A DNA stretch of 64,000 nt from Allacma fusca (GCA_947179485.1 OX359247.1:62345131-62409130); one strand, 5' to 3'. Shown: positions 53,801 through 60,450, counted from the first letter of the stretch. Notes: a model not told the origin generated them from the letters alone. Numbers and translations are program-made.

Positions 53801-56800
53801 ATTTCCCTATAATGGACCCCATATATACATAGATAACTTTCGTAGGCTGTGGATCTCACGGACAATTTTTTTTACAGCGGAGAAAAATCAGCTCACCCAG
53901 AACATCCGTTACAAGGAAGAGCTGTCTGCGGATTACACTAGAGAAGAGTCTGGGACGGCAAGACCTTGACCAAGTGAGTTGTGCTGGACGTGAAAGGAAG
54001 GCAGATGAGGGCAAGAGTAAATGTTCACAGAGGAAGTGTAAAAGATAGTTACACATTACAGTGGAAACTTTTTACTAGAGACAATGCTCCATTATAAGAG
54101 CATATGGACTCCACAACTGGAAAAATCTGTCCGTACAATCCCTCTCAACCCAATGTTATTTTCACCCCTTTGAGGAGCATATGTCAATTGAAGTTAAATT
54201 TTGGAACTCCTGAAGGGGCTGTTACATATAGAGTGGACAGTATACATATCTACCTATAGATATAAAGACAAAAACCGCAATTGCACAAACTGTTCCTCAC
54301 CACAAAGCCCTTGTCACTCCCAGCCACGAGAACTACAACCCTTCTCTGCCCTACAAATCCATTCCTTTCCCATTTCTCAACTTTCTCCAATGGAATTTCC
54401 AACACTCCAAAGCCTCCCAATTGTTTTTCTTTCTTGTTTTGAAGTTCCTCCAAAATTACAATAACACTTCCTAGACTACAGGAAAATGTTTGAGCAGAAA
54501 GGAGCTGGCTCCGACGTTGTCATAGTAAAGTGCACTTCGAAGTAGGATATTACAGGCTTGTTCAAGGTTTACTCTTCCATAGTCACATGTATCTATCTAT
54601 CTATCAGGTATAGGATTCTATGGATCCATGTCTCCAATTAGAAGGTTTCTTCAAGAGATCCAAGTATACTCATTTAAATTACTCTTCCTTTAAATATAAG
54701 AGCACTCCTGGCAGGAGTAGCTAGGACTGACAATTTCCTAATAAATTGGGATACGTTTTCTAAGATCGGGATTAACTGTAGAAAATGTAGCTTGTGGGAT
54801 ACACGAGGGTAATTACAAATAGTTTAGCACTGACGTATCTAGATAATTACTAAATTTCCATGGTGGGAAACGTGAGAGAATTAAACATTGTAGTAATAGG
54901 GGAGTGTTATTATAATTATTAGTGTCTTTATTTCAATGTCAAAGAGATCAATACAAGTAATTATCTATTGGTTTTCACTCCAGACACATATAGAGTGTAC
55001 TCCAATTAAAAGAGATAGGAACTTCTTCATCATACAGGCTATCAAAATAAATAAATATGGACACAACCTTGTTTAGGTTGCACAGTCCATTCCCCCTATA
55101 TTTATGCCAGTTGAACATTTTAAGAAAACAAATTCCCTATGGTTGGAGAGTTGGGATTAAAAGAAAGCACCCTGAACATACATACATTGCAATATCCCTA
55201 CTGGCTTAGAAGTAAAAGTGAAATTTTGATTCACAATTTCCCAACCTTTCACCTTCGTTTCAAGAGTGCTTCCAGATGTTCCCTTTGGCAACTTTACAAA
55301 GATTTGCAATTTATAATTCCAAGCAGCTCCACATATTTTTCCCATAAAAATTAACATTTTACCAATAAAGATCCTGAGATAATGCATAGTCTCTCGTAGT
55401 AGTTCATGTAAGGGGTTGAAATATAAAAAAAAAGTAACTTAGATATAATATTTGTAATGGAAGATTAATAATAGAATCATAGCCTTTTAATTTTAGGGTC
55501 TTACAATTAGCATATCTATGTAATTATGTATGTAGATACAAACTGAGTATTACAAAATTCTAGGATCTCTTACGCCACTCAAATGTATGAAAGCCCAAAG
55601 AACATCTGCTTGATGAGGAGATTCAAGAAGCAGGGATTTTTCTCTGGAAATGTCACGGGAAAATAAGAATGAGTACAAGGGAGTCTTTTGGCTACCAGAA
55701 AAGAAGACAAATTCTGAATACAAATCTGATTACGGATTCAATTACTCTCGCTATTCTTTAGGAAAGCCCCAGATTCCCTCGTTGAAGTGGGGAGGCCAGA
55801 CGGGGGAAAAAAAATCTCCCTTGTATTTTCCAGTCCTTTGAGCAAAGAGAAAGCAGGTGGAAAAGTTGAGCTGGGGCTTGGGAATATGGGCGCAATGGAT
55901 GAAGGGAAACCTCGTTATTTAGATACTCCCACCCTGTCTCAAAGTTCCAGCTCAATTGGAGCTTTCACCTTTCCTTCGCCAAGATTTTCTAATAATTATT
56001 ATCTTTATTTAATTACTACATTCAACTAACTAAGAGAGCTAAGTACTCCTCCCTATAATGGGACTATCTCTTATCACAAGTTTAATTTGAGCTCAAGGGA
56101 TATAGAATGAACATTACACTTTGAGAGAGGACTCCCACCGTATATGTCAATTTCAAATGAATGGGGGCAGGGAAAGGATGAGGAGACAAACTTCAAATTA
56201 ATTACTGGGAGAATCGTACGGAGAACATCATCACTAATTTGAAAATAGACAAGTGGAGGAGAGGAAAGTCCAATGGTAATGACTACAGGGAGCTCTCTAT
56301 TTCCGAGCAACCCTAAAGTTCTTTAAAAATTGGAGAAGAAAGGCTTTTCCTTGGAGACAGAGAGTAAGGTCAAAGATTGTTCTTGGTTTATGAATGGAAT
56401 GCATGGAACACAAGGCACAGTGACCTCTCCAATGGCTCAGTAATTATATGTACAGACATATGTGGTACAGTATGAGAGAAATGCCTGCGTGGAAGGTACA
56501 TATGTATCTATCTATGTATATAAGTATCTACGCATATACGATAAATGATTGCTACAGTGACGTGGGTATTTGATACTGAGTAAGATAATATTGGGTGGCG
56601 GAGTTTAACATCATTGCGTTTCATCGGAGCCTACATTGTATGTAATTCCGTTACACGGTGGAGGGAAGCTTGAACAAACAGAATTTATTGGTGATGTGTA
56701 CTTTATGTAAGAGCTTTTTCGCCTTTGATGCTCATTCCTCTGGCTTATTGTTTACCTCTTGTTTTTCTTCATTGTCCGGGCAATTAACTATTTACTCACG

Positions 56801-58596
56801 TATAGTGTTCCGGGGACAGAGGCTCATGTTCCTCCATATTTTACTCACACAGTGACAAGTCCATATAGGACTTGTGTGGGAATTACTAATTAATTATTAA
56901 GAGGAGCCATCTCTGAGTAAGTGCTATTTACTATTCCGACTGTGCGGTTCTTACTTCTTATGGGCTCTGTCCCTCCCAAACATTCCATTTCCAGCGAGGC
57001 TTGTAGCCCATAAAGGGGGAAACATACTCTCGTGAGGGCATAATTACTTTGGACGGGAAATCAATCATGGAATTGTTATTAATTGCAGGCGCGTTCATAA
57101 TTCAAGGCTATTGACTTTCTTCGACGCCGTCCACAAATAGTACTTGGGAGTCAATGCTAAAACATAGATTATTCTTACACGGATATTTTTGACTCAAAAG
57201 AGTGGGCCGACGATCCCGAAATTTTTTATTTTTGTAATTTAAAGTCAATAGAATTTAAATGATCCGGACTTTCGACACTCGAGTATTATGTACTAAAATG
57301 CATTTGTGACGTTTTATTTTCTTTTATAGGAAAAAGTTTAACAATATGCACCATGTGTAAAATTAAGATGCATGACATTGATTGCAGTTAATGATGGGGT
57401 TGGGTAAGGTACTGTCTATAGTAAGTAGCCCGAGGGGCTGACTATACTACAATCCAGACAATCTATAACATACAGTAGCCTTTAAGGAGACAAAAATGTT
57501 TGGAGCGTAAAAAAAATTGGTCTTTTAGTCGTCAAAATGATTGTCACTGAAGAGGAAGGATATTTACAATGGGGTCTCTTATAGAGAGTATATCTGGAAT
57601 GCAAACAACGCCTGCTAAGTCCTAAGTTCAAGGGTCGATTCCCAGTAATTTGTTAGAGAGTCAATTTATTTTAGCAAAGATCAAAGCCAGAGAATGTCAT
57701 CGTCGCAAAGTCTGGTCGCAGAAGGAAGGTTTTACAAATACAGTGGGCTGACGCTGTGGAGGTTCCCCTTAGAATATAAAATGTTGTGGGGGAATCCCGC
57801 CTTTGTTACACAAATGGGTAAGAGTTTTACGCAGCGTGGAAAAATTCCTTTGGATGATCTGAGTGTGTGATGAGTCATTGAATAGAGCGAGAGTTTCTCC
57901 TTGGGGACAGTCCATCATTGGAGAGAGAGAGAGAGAGAGAGTCGACCAGAGTCATTTGACATAATCGGAAAGAAATGCAAGACCTTTTTGTAATGATGTA
58001 GACTATGTGTAATGTATGGACCACATATTCTCACTAGCGAAATATTTTCAGCCTTTGATTCCCAGCCTATGCTAATGTGCTGCTCATCATTTAATGCCTA
58101 GTGCCTCAGGAATGGCTTCCATTTTAAACCCAAATCTATGTATGAGAATGTGTGTTGTTGCCGAAGGACTTGGTGGAAATTATTCTAATGATTATAATTC
58201 TTACAGTGACTTCAGCATTTAAAGGGCTCTGAGATGAAACAGAATGAAAGAGCCCGGTCCCAAAAGGAATGCTTATACTCTCTTGGGTGTTTCGCAGTGG
58301 GAGTCATGTGCGGAAATAAGTCTGGAAGAAACAGACTGGCGTCAGAATTGTGTCTATATTTGTAGTAGACCGTGAATGAAACTAGGCCATTTAGTCGGAC
58401 CTCACAGTGGGACCAAAACTGTCCCCAGCATTTTGAGTCCTAGTGGAGTTATAAAATGAGGCCTGGAACAAACACACACATTGGCCTCAAAATATTTGAC
58501 GAGGTGCAGAAAACCGGGTTTGCTTTTAAGGATTTAGAGGGATGATAGCTCATGAAATGCATACTGTCCTCAATAGGGATGTTGGGCTGTAGTTAC

Positions 58597-58627
<31 letters not shown>

Positions 58628-59735
58628 GTTGTAGGATAATGGAGGTTCCGTAGGAAAAGGTAAGCCCTGAGGAATAAAATAGAGACTCTTACCTATTCGG
58701 ATGAGCTTGAAGGTAAGCGCATTGTGAGACTTGAGCGTCTCGTTGAGCGAGGGATGAAGTAAATCCTTGAGAGACGAAGCATCCGTCACCAAATTGGCTC
58801 CTTGGGACCCGCTACTTGGGATCCCTCCGGATCCCACACTCCCGCCCAAAATGCTGTTCATCTTTGAATTAAAAGCACTGCTCCGTCCAACACTGGAGCT
58901 CGAGAGAGTCACGGGGGATTGGGACTCGCTCTTCGGGAAGAGGAATGGGTTGGAGGAATGCGGACCCCCTGTAGAGCCTGTGTTTCCTGATGGAGTCAAT
59001 TTCCCCACGTAATCCTCCTGAAAGCCCACTTTCTTTTCCTGGAGTTTGAGGCGCGACAAGTTCCCGGCAGTATTGCGCTCGCGGTAATTGACAAAGGTGT
59101 CGTGACGCTCCTGTTCGGGCTCTGTAAAGGCAAGGGTTGGGGTGAGTCGAGGATTGGACCTGGTCAGATCTTTCCTTCCGGGGAGGGGACTCTCATGGGG
59201 GTAGATTTTATCCCTTTTGAAGGGGTTGGTGAAGAGGGTGCGCGTGGGGAGGGGACTTGAGGGCGCGTCCTTTTTCTTGGATTTTTCCCGCCTGGGTGGA
59301 GGTTGAATAACCACTTCCGGCGCGGGGGGCTTTTTCTTCGAAGACGTGGTTGTGGTTTGGGACAAACGCTCCGGGAGGGTGTCTGAGGAGGTGGAGGTGG
59401 TGGTGAGGGTAGTTGTGGAGGTGGAAGTGCTCTTCTCGGAAATGACGGAGCGCTGGCGAAAGGGGCGGGAAGGGTTGAATGTGCTCGTGACGGATGTTGG
59501 GGGATAGAAAGGGGGTTGTGGGGGCGCTGCGGCTTCTGCTACTACTGGACCTGCGTCGGATAAAGACACGGCGTCGTGATTGGACACTTGGCCAGGAGTG
59601 GTTGGGGTGGAGCTGGTGTACTCACGTGCTATTAACCAGTTGATCAACTCGTCGGCTGGATATATAACATACATTGACGCCCACCGGACACACCATTCCT
59701 TCCACAGTTCCCGTCGCTCATTCGGGGTGGGGGAA
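2403..59735 (-). CDS. F-BAR and C1 domain adaptor-like protein (14 coding exons, 5' partial)
   Basis: Whole-gene entry; the exons follow separately. All 13 junctions keep frame. Joining the exons gives at least 1,087 residues, numbered here from the first complete codon of exon 1. Seen: disordered Ser/Thr/Pro-rich region 1-320; F-BAR-like helical region about 321-600; coiled coil about 610-694; basic Ser-rich linker 695-795; C1 zinc finger 796-844 with spacing H-x12-C-x2-C-x13-C-x2-C-x4-H-x2-C-x6-C; Ser/Gly-rich tail to 1,087. Known: F-BAR dimers bind and bend membranes, and C1 fingers bind diacylglycerol or proteins. Inferred: a cytoplasmic membrane-associated adaptor. The helical part resembles the F-BAR plus coiled-coil extension of FES/FER-type proteins, and the C1 finger resembles STAC, UNC-13 or fungal Bzz1 fingers (from memory), but no SH2, kinase, SH3 or RhoGAP follows. 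No upstream start codon or promoter was identified. Confidence 0.85.
3281..3411. repeat. 33-bp tandem repeat, about 4 copies
   Basis: Degenerate direct repeat with the core TTCCTGTGAAAATTTTAGCC followed by CAAAATGTTTTGG. A single further partial unit (AAATTTTAGCCCAAAAT) lies at about 3,951-3,967. Confidence 0.8.
5881..6282. repeat. 22-bp tandem repeat, about 18 copies
   Basis: Unit ACGGTCAACATTGAACAAAT plus two T, with drift (ACTGAAAAAATTG, ATTGATCA). Further isolated GGTCAA words extend the field outwards to about 5,400 and 6,420. Confidence 0.9.
6952..7972. repeat. GCGC word cluster, possibly a terminal-repeat element
   Basis: More than a dozen GCGC or GCGCGC words at irregular spacing in otherwise AT-rich DNA. 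The ends are loosely inverted: GCGCCGCGCGC at the left, and GCGCACGCGCGC when the right end is read on the other strand. No coding frame. Further single GCGC words continue to about 8,072. Confidence 0.5.
8948..10477. mobile_element. 1.53-kb non-autonomous TIR element filled with ACCCGGGT
   Basis: The left end reads CAGTGCTCTCCACGGGTACG. The right end, on the opposite strand, reads CAGTGCTCCGGACGGGTACG. Over the first 22 bases the two ends match at 19. Flanking 8-mers GATTAAAT and TCTAAAAT are a possible degenerate 8-bp target duplication (5 of 8). CAGTG ends with 8-bp duplications suggest hAT, which is inference. The interior has no transposase frame and instead carries many ACCCGGGT/CCGGGTATT words at uneven spacing. 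Confidence 0.65.
10602..10931 (-). CDS. Exon 13: Ser/Gly-rich tail
   Basis: 2 nt, 109 codons, 1 nt, after acceptor GTATTTTTAG and before donor TCAG|GTTAGT. It begins with a short conserved-looking segment (PRPDEPDLIYQVLKQATDIK). It then becomes low-complexity Ser/Gly/Ala/Thr, ending in repeated Ser. A D-P-x-x-Y-x-x-L motif just after the C1 finger also occurs in STAC proteins (from memory). It is weak evidence of kinship. The GC content is far above that of the flanking introns. Confidence 0.85.
10932..11126 (-). other. Intron 12 (195 nt)
   Basis: Short intron between the C1 exon and the Ser/Gly tail exon, donor GTAATC and acceptor TTTTTAG. Nothing else was seen in it. Confidence 0.8.
11127..11315 (-). 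CDS. Exon 12: second half of C1 zinc finger
   Basis: 2 nt, 62 codons, 1 nt. It encodes HTKQGLRCRLCKLNVHTDCQ and then GKVSKC, giving Cys826, Cys829, His834, Cys837 and Cys844. The KQGLRCRLC...H..C block is a hallmark of C1 domains, and 13 residues lie between the second and third cysteines, as expected. The final spacing is 6, one short of the commonest value. An Arg-rich segment (RLLRRQRSTSELETR) follows, then an acidic Pro-rich end. The acceptor is TTGAAG rather than the usual YAG and lacks a clear pyrimidine tract, but the 13-residue spacing and phase support it. The donor is ACAA|GTAATC. Confidence 0.88.
11316..13079 (-). other. Intron 11 (1.8 kb), splits the C1 zinc finger
   Basis: Lies between the two halves of the zinc finger. 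Holds a loose field of TCAAGT/ACTTGA words at about 11,690-12,140 and a possible transposon-end remnant near 11,630 (CAGTAAACTCTCATTATAAT). The rest is unremarkable AT-rich DNA. Confidence 0.75.
11690..12140. repeat. Degenerate TCAAGT word field
   Basis: Repeated TCAAGT, ACTTGAA and CTCAAGTACG words at irregular intervals of roughly 20-40 bp. Probably the decayed relic of a satellite in the same family as the other CAAGTT arrays in this gene. Confidence 0.55.
13080..13207 (-). CDS. Exon 11: first half of C1 zinc finger
   Basis: The exon is 1 nt, 42 codons, 1 nt, after acceptor TGTCTTTAG and before donor AGAG|GTAAGT. After a Lys-rich lead it encodes HIFQEYTYKKITPCDICSQV. This supplies His796, Cys809 and Cys812 with H-x12-C-x2-C spacing. 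In C1 domains these are the first three zinc ligands, and Tyr/Thr-Pro before the CxxC is typical of the fold. The intron falls between the two metal-binding halves. Exon 12 supplies the rest. Confidence 0.9.
15366..15382. repeat. (GA)n microsatellite
   Basis: About 8 uninterrupted GA units, with a second shorter GA run near 15,437. Confidence 0.9.
16244..16264. repeat. (ATT)n microsatellite
   Basis: Seven ATT units within a very AT-rich stretch. Confidence 0.85.
17114..17355 (-). CDS. Exon 10: Ser/basic linker
   Basis: 80 codons plus 2 nt, after acceptor GAATTGCAG and before donor AAAA|GTAACA. The peptide is polar and probably flexible, with a charged segment (SQQEKEKFIRERKMSVSSN) and a basic amphipathic stretch (MKSKWMKAFRTLKG) that could bind acidic lipid or calmodulin, followed by a Pro/Ser/Lys stretch. 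It lies directly before the C1 domain, so the basic stretch may help membrane docking. That role is inferred. Confidence 0.82.
18250..18475. repeat. Degenerate repeat with TTCGACATTTTGAAA core
   Basis: Four diverged copies of a unit of roughly 55-65 bp: a T-rich run, CGACATTTT, GAAACAATTGGGCTA and an A-rich run. Confidence 0.45.
19200..20080. repeat. GGTCAAGT word field
   Basis: Dozens of GGTCAAGT/AGGGTCAAGTAGAGGT words, nearly periodic at about 20 bp between 19,740 and 20,060. The field ends about 20 bases before the exon 9 donor. Confidence 0.7.
20102..20213 (-). CDS. Exon 9: coiled-coil extension, second helix
   Basis: The exon is 1 nt and 37 codons after acceptor AATTACAG and before donor CTCAG|GTAACA. 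It encodes SLDSNLFNKANELQEEISMK, then RFDLRVAQMHLAALKAQ. This is a second amphipathic helix that would pair with exon 8 as an antiparallel hairpin. The Arg codon is split across the exon 8/9 junction and the frame is kept. Confidence 0.85.
20214..20314 (-). other. Intron 8 (101 nt)
   Basis: Short intron between the two coiled-coil exons, donor GTATAC and acceptor ATTACAG. Shows that short introns occur in this gene. Confidence 0.85.
20315..20481 (-). CDS. Exon 8: coiled-coil extension
   Basis: 55 codons plus 2 nt, between acceptor TTTACAG and donor AAAG|GTATAC. After a short linker (DKSHVPVLKDELLVERLTTP) the peptide is a clear coiled coil: RQETLRKEMSELESEMKQLN, then DSLDTLIRMQQ, with Leu/Met at heptad spacing and charged residues between. 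It resembles the F-BAR extension (FX) coiled coil of FES/FER or an HR1-like hairpin, and the two cannot be told apart by eye. Only 101 nt of intron separate it from exon 9. Confidence 0.87.
20482..21525 (-). other. Intron 7 (1.0 kb)
   Basis: Mostly repeat: TTCAAGTT-type words from about 20,650 grading into the 43-bp array at 21,000-21,322. No exon. Confidence 0.8.
21000..21322. repeat. 43-bp tandem repeat, about 7 copies
   Basis: Unit begins GTGCGCGCTTGAGTTCAAGT and continues GTGAACTTGTCATTAAAACT plus TAC. It combines a CpG-rich GTGCGCGC word with the TTCAAGT word seen in other introns. Copies differ by point changes and one is shortened by several bases. Confidence 0.85.
21526..21708 (-). 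CDS. Exon 7: end of F-BAR and Pro-rich connector
   Basis: A phase-0 exon of 61 codons after acceptor GGTTACAG and before donor GTA|GTAAGT. The first half is helical (MQETNRRYETLANVCRNV). The second half is a proline-rich connector (HAFTQPVPLIPPADGVQIPL). This is the usual position where the F-BAR core ends and the chain passes back across the dimer. The opening Met is internal, not a start, because exon 6 runs into it in frame. Confidence 0.83.
21709..22864 (-). other. Intron 6 (1.2 kb)
   Basis: AT-rich. Contains a short array of TTTCCCGCTCAATTTTTTAA units at about 21,980-22,077 and no recognisable exon. Confidence 0.75.
21980..22077. repeat. About 23-bp tandem repeat, 4 copies
   Basis: Repeated TTCCCGCTCAATTTTTTAAA units with length variation in the T and A runs. 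Confidence 0.75.
22865..22945 (-). CDS. Exon 6: F-BAR domain
   Basis: A short phase-0 exon of 27 codons. It follows acceptor GTTGACAG and ends at donor CGC|GTAAGC. The peptide (ELDEIYIDLCNNLSDSILHG, then ADLVSSR) continues the amphipathic helix that follows the TLPQLLQ motif. The family has a helix of similar length at this point. Support comes from both splice sites, matching phase and pattern continuity, since an 81-nt exon carries little coding signal by itself. Confidence 0.8.
22946..25756 (-). other. Intron 5 (2.8 kb)
   Basis: Separates exon 5 from exon 6. The main content is a decamer satellite at 23,913-24,402, preceded by scattered TTGACC words from about 23,330. The rest is plain AT-rich DNA. 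Confidence 0.75.
23913..24402. repeat. 10-bp satellite with 160-bp higher-order repeat
   Basis: About 49 decamers of three kinds (ATTTGACCTT, ATTTGACCTG, ATTTAGCCTT). The variant GACCTGCATT occurs at 23,971 and again at 24,131, exactly 160 bases apart, and the order of variants after it repeats too. The right-hand third is homogeneous ATTTGACCTT. Confidence 0.93.
25757..25921 (-). CDS. Exon 5: F-BAR domain, core long helix
   Basis: A phase-0 exon of 55 codons after acceptor TTTCCCAG. It contains NYLDAHNAYVLQLRGTNAML and then KEYHQETLPQLLQ. This is the most diagnostic F-BAR signature in the gene: F-BAR proteins of the FES/FER, srGAP and FCHSD types carry an H/R-N-x-Y-V/L-L...A...Y...LP.LL pattern here. 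The donor is CAG|GTCCAA, a poor match to consensus beyond the GT. The next exon starts in the same phase and continues the helix, which supports the join. Confidence 0.87.
25922..26113 (-). other. Intron 4 (192 nt)
   Basis: Short intron between two F-BAR exons, donor GTAAGT and acceptor TTTCCCAG. Nothing else was seen. Confidence 0.85.
26114..26230 (-). CDS. Exon 4: F-BAR domain, basic helix
   Basis: A phase-0 exon of 39 codons between acceptor TTTTTAACAG-like sequence (pyrimidine-rich, ending ACAG) and donor CAGC|GTAAGT. The peptide is basic at the start (LLEKTFCKKIQSRKIFAHR) and then helical with Glu/Leu (FETVLNKTEALLAS). The Lys/Arg-rich helix is the kind of surface that F-BAR domains use to contact acidic phospholipids. 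This role is inferred from family knowledge, not shown here. Confidence 0.83.
26231..27283 (-). other. Intron 3 (1.1 kb)
   Basis: Dominated by the 12-bp CAAGTTTCAATT array and its decayed flanks (CAAGTTTG, AAGTTTAAG) to about 27,010. No exon. Confidence 0.8.
26458..26764. repeat. 12-bp tandem repeat, about 25 copies
   Basis: Unit CAAGTTTCAATT, with CGATT, CTGTT and CAGTT variants in the left part and almost perfect copies in the right part. Because 12 is a multiple of 3, several frames stay open and give false repetitive ORFs. Confidence 0.95.
27284..27389 (-). CDS. Exon 3: F-BAR domain
   Basis: The exon is 1 nt and 35 codons, after acceptor TTGTGCAG and before the strong donor CAG|GTGAGT. 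It encodes SLFQVWETLLQEVEIDSQAH and then a Ser/Gly/Leu-rich stretch. A Trp followed by a leucine-rich helix at this point is typical of F-BAR domains (compare the Trp-containing second helix in FES/FER and FCHSD proteins, from memory). It joins exon 2 through a split Arg codon. Confidence 0.85.
27390..28588 (-). other. Intron 2 (1.2 kb)
   Basis: AT-rich with no repeat array or exon recognised. A patch of higher GC at about 28,100-28,260 has no open frame of note. Confidence 0.75.
28589..28697 (-). CDS. Exon 2: F-BAR first helix
   Basis: The exon is 2 nt, 35 codons, 2 nt and joins exon 1 in phase across a 30-kb intron. It encodes a Gln/Glu-rich amphipathic helix (SDFTQQLSQQHEQHAVEL) followed by LLVDNFRKRNAELRKE. 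This matches the usual F-BAR start, where a helix is followed by a basic Arg/Lys-x-Arg/Lys-x-x-x-Glu segment. The acceptor is tandem: TTGTAG, then TTTCAG six bases later. Both keep frame and differ by two residues. The donor is AAAG|GTGAGA. Confidence 0.85.
29584..29826. repeat. 26-bp tandem repeat, about 9 copies
   Basis: Unit GAAAATTTTCATTTGAAACA plus AAATTA. Copies 3 and 6 share the variant GAAAATCTTC, which indicates expansion by a three-copy (78-bp) block. Confidence 0.93.
31950..33000. repeat. AACTTGAA satellite field, with 38-bp and 24-bp arrays
   Basis: Irregular AACTTGAACT words throughout. Within it, 32,326-32,446 is a 38-bp unit in three copies (contains ACTGCAGTACTTGAATG), and 32,480-32,760 is a 24-bp unit (CCTATTCTAAACTTGAACTT plus TAAA) in about 11 copies. 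Confidence 0.88.
35797..35854. repeat. Compound (TG)n(GA)n microsatellite
   Basis: Interrupted TG tract of about 16 units directly followed by about 13 GA units. Confidence 0.9.
40540..41430. repeat. Decayed AACTTGAA word field
   Basis: Same word family as at 31,950-33,000, but without a regular period. AACTTGAACTT and AAACTTCAACT recur every 15-40 bp. Confidence 0.65.
47062..47081. repeat. (GGGA)n microsatellite
   Basis: Five GGGA units. Confidence 0.85.
48396..48414. repeat. (CT)n microsatellite
   Basis: About nine CT units. Confidence 0.85.
52150..52720. repeat. GGTACC / CCATGG palindromic word cluster
   Basis: Irregularly spaced TACCATGGTA, GGTACC, TACCACGGTAAC and ACCAGTACC words, about 12-15 in 570 bp. 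Not tandem, and no terminal repeats found. Lies inside intron 1. Confidence 0.6.
57921..57941. repeat. (GA)n microsatellite
   Basis: About ten GA units. Confidence 0.9.
58598..58627. repeat. (TATG)n microsatellite next to exon 1
   Basis: Seven TATG units, about 65 bases past the exon 1 donor in the direction of transcription. Confidence 0.9.
58693..59735 (-). CDS. Exon 1 (first recognised): disordered N-terminal region and start of F-BAR
   Basis: The largest exon: 1 nt, 347 codons, 1 nt. It follows an acceptor reading CCCTGTAG and ends at donor ATAG|GTAAGA. There is no upstream in-frame ATG before the acceptor, so earlier exons must exist unless translation starts at the internal Met at residue 21. 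Residues 5-37 are Trp-rich and look folded (WKEWCVRW, then ADELINWLIAR). Residues 45-320 are low-complexity Ser/Thr/Pro/Gly, with proline clusters near 71-79 and 136-149 (the second ending PPPRR, a possible SH3 ligand), a basic patch REKSKKK, and NPF motifs at 170-172 and 262-264 that could bind EH-domain endocytic proteins. The last 27 residues become helical and run into the F-BAR domain. The exon is much richer in GC than its surroundings. The 5' boundary is less certain than the 3' boundary. Confidence 0.85.
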
Positions 59736-59920
59736 CTACAGGGGATCAACTACGGCCATAGTTTCCTGTTCAACATTAATCTTTCAAGTTTTAGTCGTCC
59801 AGATTCTCTTCTTTTCGGAGGGTCAAATTTCTTGGTTTATTTATTACGCAAGGGTCAATGTCCTGCTATAACTGGCGCCTAAAACGATTTTAAGCCGCTT
59901 TAAAAATTGTCTTCGAATTT

Positions 59921-59941
59921 ATCTCTCTCTCTCTCTCTCTT
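59921..59941. repeat. (CT)n microsatellite
   Basis: About ten CT units. Confidence 0.9.
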
Positions 59942-60079
59942 TATGTGTTAGATGTTATTTTTGCGATTTTTAAACTTTAAGGGTTAAAATATTTTAGTCA
60001 AGGACTAATTCCCAGTTTGGCTAGCACCTTCTGAATTTCCTCTTCCAATTGGTTTGGCCTGCCTTACATTTTCTGTCGT

Positions 60080-60450
60080 AACTGGAATCCCGCCAAGTTT
60101 AAATGTCTTTTTGACCAATTTTGATCATCCGAGTTCAAACTATCTGTACTTCAATCAAGTTTGAATTTCTCTCTGTGTATTTTGTACAGTGAAATTTAAA
60201 TTTCCCGCTCTGAATATCTATGTTTAACGAAGCTTAAATTTCCCAGTTTACGTTTACATAGCGAAGTTTGATTTTCCTGGATTAAGTTTATTCGACAAAG
60301 TTTGAATTTCCCGGTTGAAATAGATATATTCAGCGAAGTTTACATTTCCGGGTATCAATTTGTTCAACAAGTTAGAATTTTCTCCTTGAAAATTTTCCCA
60401 TGCAGTTAGGTAGATCTCGGGGTAAATTTCATCCACAAATAGTGTACTTC
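60080..60450. repeat. Degenerate repeat with GAAGTTTNAATTTCCCGG core
   Basis: Five or six diverged copies spaced about 50-60 bp apart, such as AGCGAAGTTTGATTTTCC, ACAAAGTTTGAATTTCCC and AGCGAAGTTTACATTTCC. Confidence 0.55.

Larger units (their letters stand above)
28698..58692 (-). other. Intron 1 (30 kb)
   Basis: Joins the disordered N-terminal exon to the F-BAR exons. I found no confirmed exon on either strand. Contents: a 26-bp array (29,584-29,826), CAAGTT-family fields (31,950-33,000 and 40,540-41,430), a GGTACC/CCATGG word cluster (52,150-52,720), many TACATATGTA words and several GA/CT microsatellites. One exon-like segment lies at 51,773-51,882. An intron this long could contain alternative promoters or enhancers, but none is provable by eye. 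Confidence 0.7.

Noticed and set aside
57600-57660. tRNA-like B-box words (GGGTCGATTCCC)
   Set aside because: No A-box or cloverleaf could be drawn around it.
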